Assembly (NCBI RefSeq): GCF_024763615.1 | Contig: NC_077223.1 | Location: 9,362,001 to 9,426,000 of the forward strand | DNA: 64,000 bases | Source of the DNA: Phlebotomus papatasi | Lineage: Eukaryota; Arthropoda; Insecta; Diptera; Psychodidae | Direction of reading: 5' to 3' | Shown: positions 60,501 to 64,000 of the stretch, piece after piece | Numbering within the stretch: position 1 is the stretch's first letter | Layout: every line of letters begins with the position of its first letter | The notes under the pieces: model-generated | What the model was told of the DNA's origin: nothing | Database searches by the model: none | The model's input: only the letters and a program-made list of their open reading frames with translations | Position numbers and translations under genes: made by a program

Positions 60501-61917
60501 TGCCCTCAAGTCGACCGGTTCCTCAATTCGACCGGTAGAGTTATTTATTCAGTTTATTTATATTTGCACTAATATTTGGCGTATGATCTAACATTAATAG
60601 GTCAATTATTCCATCAGTAAAATGAATCAGGGACAATTTCGTGTAAATTTGCCATCAAACATTCAAAAATTGACCCACCGGTCGAGTCGAGGAACTGGTC
60701 GACTCGAGGGCACTTTACCTTATTTCCTCCAATTAAAAAATCGTTGATTTTGAAAGCTTTAGGAAATGGCGCGAAAGTGGTTACAAAGGTGGCGGAAAAG
60801 TGGTGAAAAATGAGAGAATTTAGCTTTGACAAATTCTTTCTTATTTTTTAACAACTTAGCGATAAACCTTTCAAGTATATCGATAAGTACAATTTCCGAA
60901 GCTTTTAATTCAAATTATGAGCTTTTTTTGCTTTGATTCATCTCACGGAAACCTTTCCGGAATAAAAAATTGCAGACAATGGTGATCCCTAAGAGGCTCA
61001 GTGAGCAAGAAGAGCGTGAGATGGCTCAAGAGGAATTCAGGGAAGCGACTTCAATGAGAAACGCTGCCCAATCCTCTGAAAAGTCGCCACCATTGATGAA
61101 GATTGTGACAGATATGAGGGAATTCCGCTCGGATCTTCCGTGTCTCATTCACAAATTGGGCATTGAGGTGATCCCAATTACGCTAACAATTGGTGATTAT
61201 GTCCTCACGCCGGAAGTTTGTGTCGAGCGGAAGTCAATCTCTGATCTAATTGGATCCCTCAATTCTGGAAGATTGTACAATCAGTGCACACAAATGGTCA
61301 GGAACTACGCAGTGCCCATTCTTCTAATTGAATTCGACCAGAATCGACCCTTCTATCTTCAGGTGAGACAGCTCCTCAAGCAAAATCTCGCCAGAGTGTT
61401 CTGAAAATTACTTTTCCAGGATCGCTACATGATCTCCAACGATACAGTCTCCAATTCTGACATCAAGCAGAAGTTGCAATTACTCACCCTTCACTTCCCG
61501 AAGCTGAGAATTGTTTGGTCACCGAATCCATACGCCACGGCTCAGCTTTTTTATGAGATGAAGCAGAATAAGCTGGAGCCAAATGAGAAACTGTGCTCAG
61601 TGATTGGATCGGACAATCACACGGCAGAATCCGAGGCTCTGGAGAAGTTCAATCTGGAAATCTATGATTTCCTTCTCAAACTTCCCGGAGTCACTGAGAA
61701 GAATGTCTTCAAGTTGATGAAATCCTTCAAGGACTTCAAGGAGCTGCTGAAGGCCGATCAGGCTCAGCTCCAGGAAGCCTTGGGGAGTCGAGAGAGTGCT
61801 AAATTGCTCTGGGATATTCTTCATGTTCCACAGAAGCCCAAGATTGAGACGTCAACGAGCGGGAAGTTTCCTCATGCGAAATTCAAAGGAAGGAAGTTTC
61901 AGAAGGCAAAACAGTAG
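51554..61917 (+). CDS. mei-9: mei-9 / XPF (ERCC4) structure-specific endonuclease subunit
   Basis: Four exons: 51554-51723, 56062-57763, 60976-61362, 61420-61917; 2,757 nt, 918 residues plus stop, close to the 916 of human XPF. With ERCC1 it makes the 5' cut in nucleotide excision repair and acts in crosslink repair and, in flies, meiotic crossing over. Exon 1 ends LLEYERQMLIDLHHTDGLVICA, running in frame into exon 2, KGIHYNRVLLGLLGAL. The N-terminal two thirds is the degenerate SF2 helicase-like part (ILVVDLLKNRIPIEMITGIV, HMIIESCQEAFALRLYRQ). The ERCC4 nuclease core in exon 3 has GDY at 697-699 and VERKSISD at 707-714, the metal-binding GDxnERKx3D motif. The tandem HhH domain lies near 833-895 (IYDFLLKLPGVTEKN). 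Donors are GTGAGT, GTCAGT (weak) and GTGAGA. ATG 51554 is the first Met with a short acidic leader. Intron 1 is 4,338 bp and intron 2 is 3,212 bp, both repeat-rich; intron 3 is 57 bp. Confidence 0.95.
53930..54170. mobile_element. Palindromic 'AGTACATG' MITE, copy 1
   Basis: Left arm TTTAGTACATGACTGTACTC, AAGTGCTTCTGCATTATCG; right arm reads the reverse, AATAACTCAGAAGCACTTGA, GAACAGACATGTACTAAA. Central part has TTCGTGTCACGACTA and GGAACCAACACAAAG. Outer flanks GAAAAATGAA. Confidence 0.75.
54452..54720. mobile_element. Palindromic 'AGTACATG' MITE, copy 2
   Basis: TTTTAGTACATGGCTGTTTTC through GAACAGCTGTGTACTAAA with the same central GTGTTGGTATCTGTCACGAC and GACAAGAACCAACACAAA blocks. A 76-codon open frame here (54439-54669) is simply the palindrome read through. 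Confidence 0.75.
54940..55380 (+). mobile_element. 3' end of a non-LTR retrotransposon (5'-truncated)
   Basis: The 73-codon frame at 54980-55201 ends with LFVRDVVIYNSLPLRVKTSQ and a short basic-poor tail, matching the 'R..V..WNSLP..VR' end of reverse-transcriptase polyproteins in Jockey-like families (here YNSLP). After its stop come about 150 bp of 3' UTR and an (AAAT)/(TTCAAA) tail, AAATAAATAAATTCAAATTC. No RT catalytic core is present. Family assignment is uncertain. Confidence 0.5.
55378..55800. mobile_element. Palindromic 'AGTACATG' MITE, two or more overlapping copies
   Basis: A right half (55378-55455), then a full unit (55461-55632) directly followed by another (55633-55800); junction arms read AGTACTTTCCTATTCTC, AGCATTATCGACTTTTC and AGTCGATAATGCAGAAGCAC. 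The retrotransposon tail abuts the first half-copy. Confidence 0.65.
57993..58805. mobile_element. CACTGAG MITE interrupted by another element
   Basis: Left part 57993-58166 (ACTGAGAGAAATCCGAAAAA, CATTCCGGAAATG) and right part 58697-58805 (AAAAGTGTTAAAATTATGAG, TTTTTTCTCGAGTG) are one family copy; between them is 58167-58696. Confidence 0.75.
58167..58696. mobile_element. 530-bp element with CCCATTC/GAATGGG ends at TTAA
   Basis: Begins TTAA-CCCATTCAGTCAATG and ends GGTAAGGAATGGG-TTAA. Ends starting CCC next to TTAA suggest a piggyBac-like non-autonomous element. It is flanked by an exact 26-bp direct repeat (58141-58166 and 58697-58722), longer than the 4 bp expected. Related fragments: 29513-29717 and 13870-14170. 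No transposase. Confidence 0.7.
60491..60722. mobile_element. 232-bp MITE with TAAGGTAAAGTGCCCTC TIRs
   Basis: Ends TAAGGTAAAGTGCCCTC and GAGGGCACTTTACCTTA are exact complements; TIRs extend about 45 bp through GTCGACCGGT/ACCGGTCGA. Single copy in this window. Flanks give no obvious target duplication. Confidence 0.8.
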
Positions 61918-61956
61918 GATTAGGTGCTCGATCCTTTTTGTACAGTATTTATATTC

Positions 61957-61962
61957 ATTAAA
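61957..61962 (+). terminator. Candidate mei-9 poly(A) signal
   Basis: ATTAAA 40 bases after the mei-9 stop codon, followed by T-rich sequence. It is the first plausible hexamer downstream. Confidence 0.5.
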
Positions 61963-62586
61963 GATTTACTTAAAAATACTTTTTTGATTACTTTTATTTT
62001 CGGGAATTATTTTACTATTTTTAAAAAGTCGGTATTTTCGATATTTTAAAGAATGTTAGAAATCAACGTTGAAATTTATTACAAAAATTAGCAACAAATT
62101 CAATTTGGTAAGTACCTAATATAAAATAAAAATCACATTTTTAATATCTAAAAAAATTGAAATAAACTTGACAAAGAGAAAATTAAGAAACTATAAACTG
62201 ACTATGACTTATATAATTGTTTAGTTTAGAGTTTAGGTTTAGAGTACAGGCAGTTCCGCCTTGAGTGAAAACGGATTGAAAGAATTTGATATGAACTATT
62301 ATTGGAAGCTCATTTATAAAATAATTGTTGAAATGCCCCTAAATGTATGCAAATGTTTGAAATAACATTTCTTATGATTGGCGCTGAAAATAGATTGAAA
62401 AATTAGCGCCGAAAATGTCTTGCATACATCACGGGGCTTCCATAACTTACCCCAAAGATGTCTCCTCTTTCAAAGCGGAACTCCCTGTAATTTTTAATTG
62501 CGTTACTTACTGACCAATATGAAATAAAATACTGATCATTTAAATTTTTTAGACCAAAAATAATTTATTTTTAAATTTATTCAATT

Positions 62587-62865
62587 CTAGTCCCCGGCGA
62601 GTGGCCTTCAAAGTTGAAGCCAATTTCTTACTTTCACATACAAATGCGTATGGGAATTTTTCTGCACTCGTGATAGTTATGCTAAATATTTAAAAAGTGA
62701 GAAGTTTTTCCGTATTATAAGATACCTTTCTGTATGGTGGAATAAATATACTAAATTTTTGTTTAAATATTTTTTTTCCTTGAGGCACTGTGAGCTGAGT
62801 CCGAGATCAATTTAGGAATTGGCTTCAAATAGCTCCATATAAAAAGGCCAAATTGCCAGGCGCTT
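62587..62865 (-). repeat. Dispersed repeat, copy 2 (inverted partner of 1289-1568)
   Basis: 279 bp, begins CTAGTCCCCGGCGAGTGGCC and ends GCCAGGCGCTT, matching the left copy end to end with scattered substitutions. Confidence 0.75.
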
Positions 62866-63751
62866 GGTTCAATTACAAACCTTTTCATTTAGGTTTAAGA
62901 AAAGCTCTGTGTAATTTCCGTAAAATATGGGTTCTACACCGATTTTCAGCATTTTTGTATATGTCAATTGGAACTTTAGTATTTCACTCATTTAATCTGT
63001 ACTTTTATTTGACGTAAAGAGCAAAGAACGTTATACTCCGGAAATGAATCTATTTAGTACCAAGGGTTGTAGCTAAGATTTTAGTAAGAGGAGTGACCAA
63101 ATTGAAGGATTATCTTCAAAAGAAACCGTTCTTCGAATGCAAAAAGAGCTTTGTCGAAAATTTGTAAAAATAAGTCTAATTTTTATTAATTTTAATTTAT
63201 TTGAAAAAATCAATAAAATCCTTAATATGATCTTTAAGAAAAACGAAATTCACTTAGGACCTTTTTTTAGGAAACTTTTTTTTATTTCAACGATCTCATG
63301 GATTTGAGTAGCTTTTTATTGGAGGAAATTGCATTTGAATGAAGCTTTTGAGAATAATGTCCTAATCCCAAAACGATGTTCCGAGGCCAAAAAAAAAGCT
63401 TTCGTCTCTTTATCGACATAAATCTTATTTTAATCCGATTTTGATGATTTTAAATCGTTCAAATAGCTTATAAACAGTCTTCAAATGCTTCAATTAGTTT
63501 TTCAAAAGCAAATATTAGCTTTTCTTTGTGTTTTAATGAAATGCGATCAAAAGCAGCTTCAGTTTTTCTTTTTTTTTTTTTTAAATTCCCTCAGGAAGAT
63601 TTTCATAAGCTTTCTATTCAAAGTTCATAAGTTTTTTCTGCATCGTTTTTTTATGATCACAAATTTGGAAAGACGAGGACACTTACAAAAAAATTCTCTA
63701 ACACGTCTAAAATATTTTTAAAATGGACTTTTCTTGGGTGGAAATTCCGCT

Positions 63752-63896
63752 ATAATGGCCTCTACACACTATGAGAAATTTCTTTAAAAAATGCCTTTTT
63801 AAAGAAAATTTCCCCTAACCTTGTAGGCAGAAATGTCAAAAGTTTTTAAAAAAGGCAATTTTTGACGAAAATGGCTTCTAGTCTGTAGACACCATA
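63752..63896. mobile_element. CTCTACACA palindromic MITE, right-end copy
   Basis: GGCCTCTACACACTATGAGA ... CTTGTAGGCAGAAATGTC ... GTCTGTAGACACCATAA; one of the best-preserved copies of the family. Confidence 0.75.
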
Positions 63897-64000
63897 AAGA
63901 AAAGAAATGTTCTTTTTTATGTGTTTAAAATGAAAAATTTAATTTAACTTAAGCTTGCTAAAGCCACCAAGAAGAGTTTTTCTTGAAGGAAATTCCGGGA

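Larger units (their letters stand above)
57764..60975. other. mei-9 intron 2
   Basis: 3.2 kb with a weak donor (GTCAGT). Contains the nested CACTGAG/TTAA-type MITEs (57993-58805) and the CGACCGGT MITE (60491-60722). 58,900-60,480 is AT-rich with no supported gene; 59,810-60,022 has a 70-codon frame without homology that I can see. Confidence 0.5.
61918..64000. other. Downstream of mei-9, no gene seen
   Basis: AT-rich. Contains the inverted partner of the 1289-1568 repeat and a CTCTACACA palindrome (63752-63896). Short frames are not supported as genes. Confidence 0.5.

Overview
The window is animal nuclear DNA, AT-rich, with spliced genes bearing canonical GT..AG introns and a very large load of small inverted-repeat transposon remnants. 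The protein matches (an insect-type Sap47, a Medea/SMAD4 co-Smad, a pickpocket-type DEG/ENaC channel, a mei-9/XPF nuclease) point to an insect, most likely a dipteran. A lower (nematoceran) fly is my best guess because introns are long and repeat-filled, but the species cannot be fixed from the sequence alone.

Layout. (1) 1-22,933, minus strand: the N-terminal three coding exons of Sap47 (synapse-associated protein), separated by introns of 3.8 and 15.8 kb; the rest of the gene lies left of the window. (2) 22,934-26,880: intergenic, with a TATA box for Sap47, a retroposon-like insertion flanked by exact 67-bp direct repeats, a pogo-like MITE and a 129-bp element. (3) 26,881-36,388, plus strand: Medea (SMAD4) in four exons, 612 codons plus stop, with MH1 in exon 1 and MH2 in exons 2-4; intron 1 holds tandem repeats and a segmental duplication, intron 3 a cluster of one palindromic MITE family. 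(4) 36,521-37,382, minus strand: a TTC1-like TPR co-chaperone in two exons, tail-to-tail with Medea; its single intron carries a complete tRNA-Leu(TAA). (5) 37,762-46,700, minus strand: a pickpocket-type sodium channel subunit in three exons, whose 7.2-kb first intron carries a 3.8-kb higher-order satellite array. (6) 46,701-51,553: intergenic repeats. (7) 51,554-61,917, plus strand: a complete mei-9/XPF (ERCC4) DNA-repair endonuclease subunit in four exons, 918 codons plus stop. (8) 61,918-64,000: intergenic repeats.

All five gene models close in frame across every splice junction. The genes do not form an operon or one pathway: they cover synaptic function, Dpp/BMP-activin signalling, chaperone binding, ion conduction and nucleotide excision repair. 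Close packing is seen only at Medea/TTC1/pickpocket, where 3' ends lie within a few hundred bases and the predicted 3' UTRs of Medea and TTC1 overlap.

The unusual part of the window is its non-coding structure: at least nine families of short palindromic or TIR elements, several cases of one element inside another, a 202-209-bp satellite organised into exact 615-bp higher-order units, and a short element elsewhere in the window that shares the satellite's vocabulary and one of its ends. I found no evidence of a new protein-coding system.
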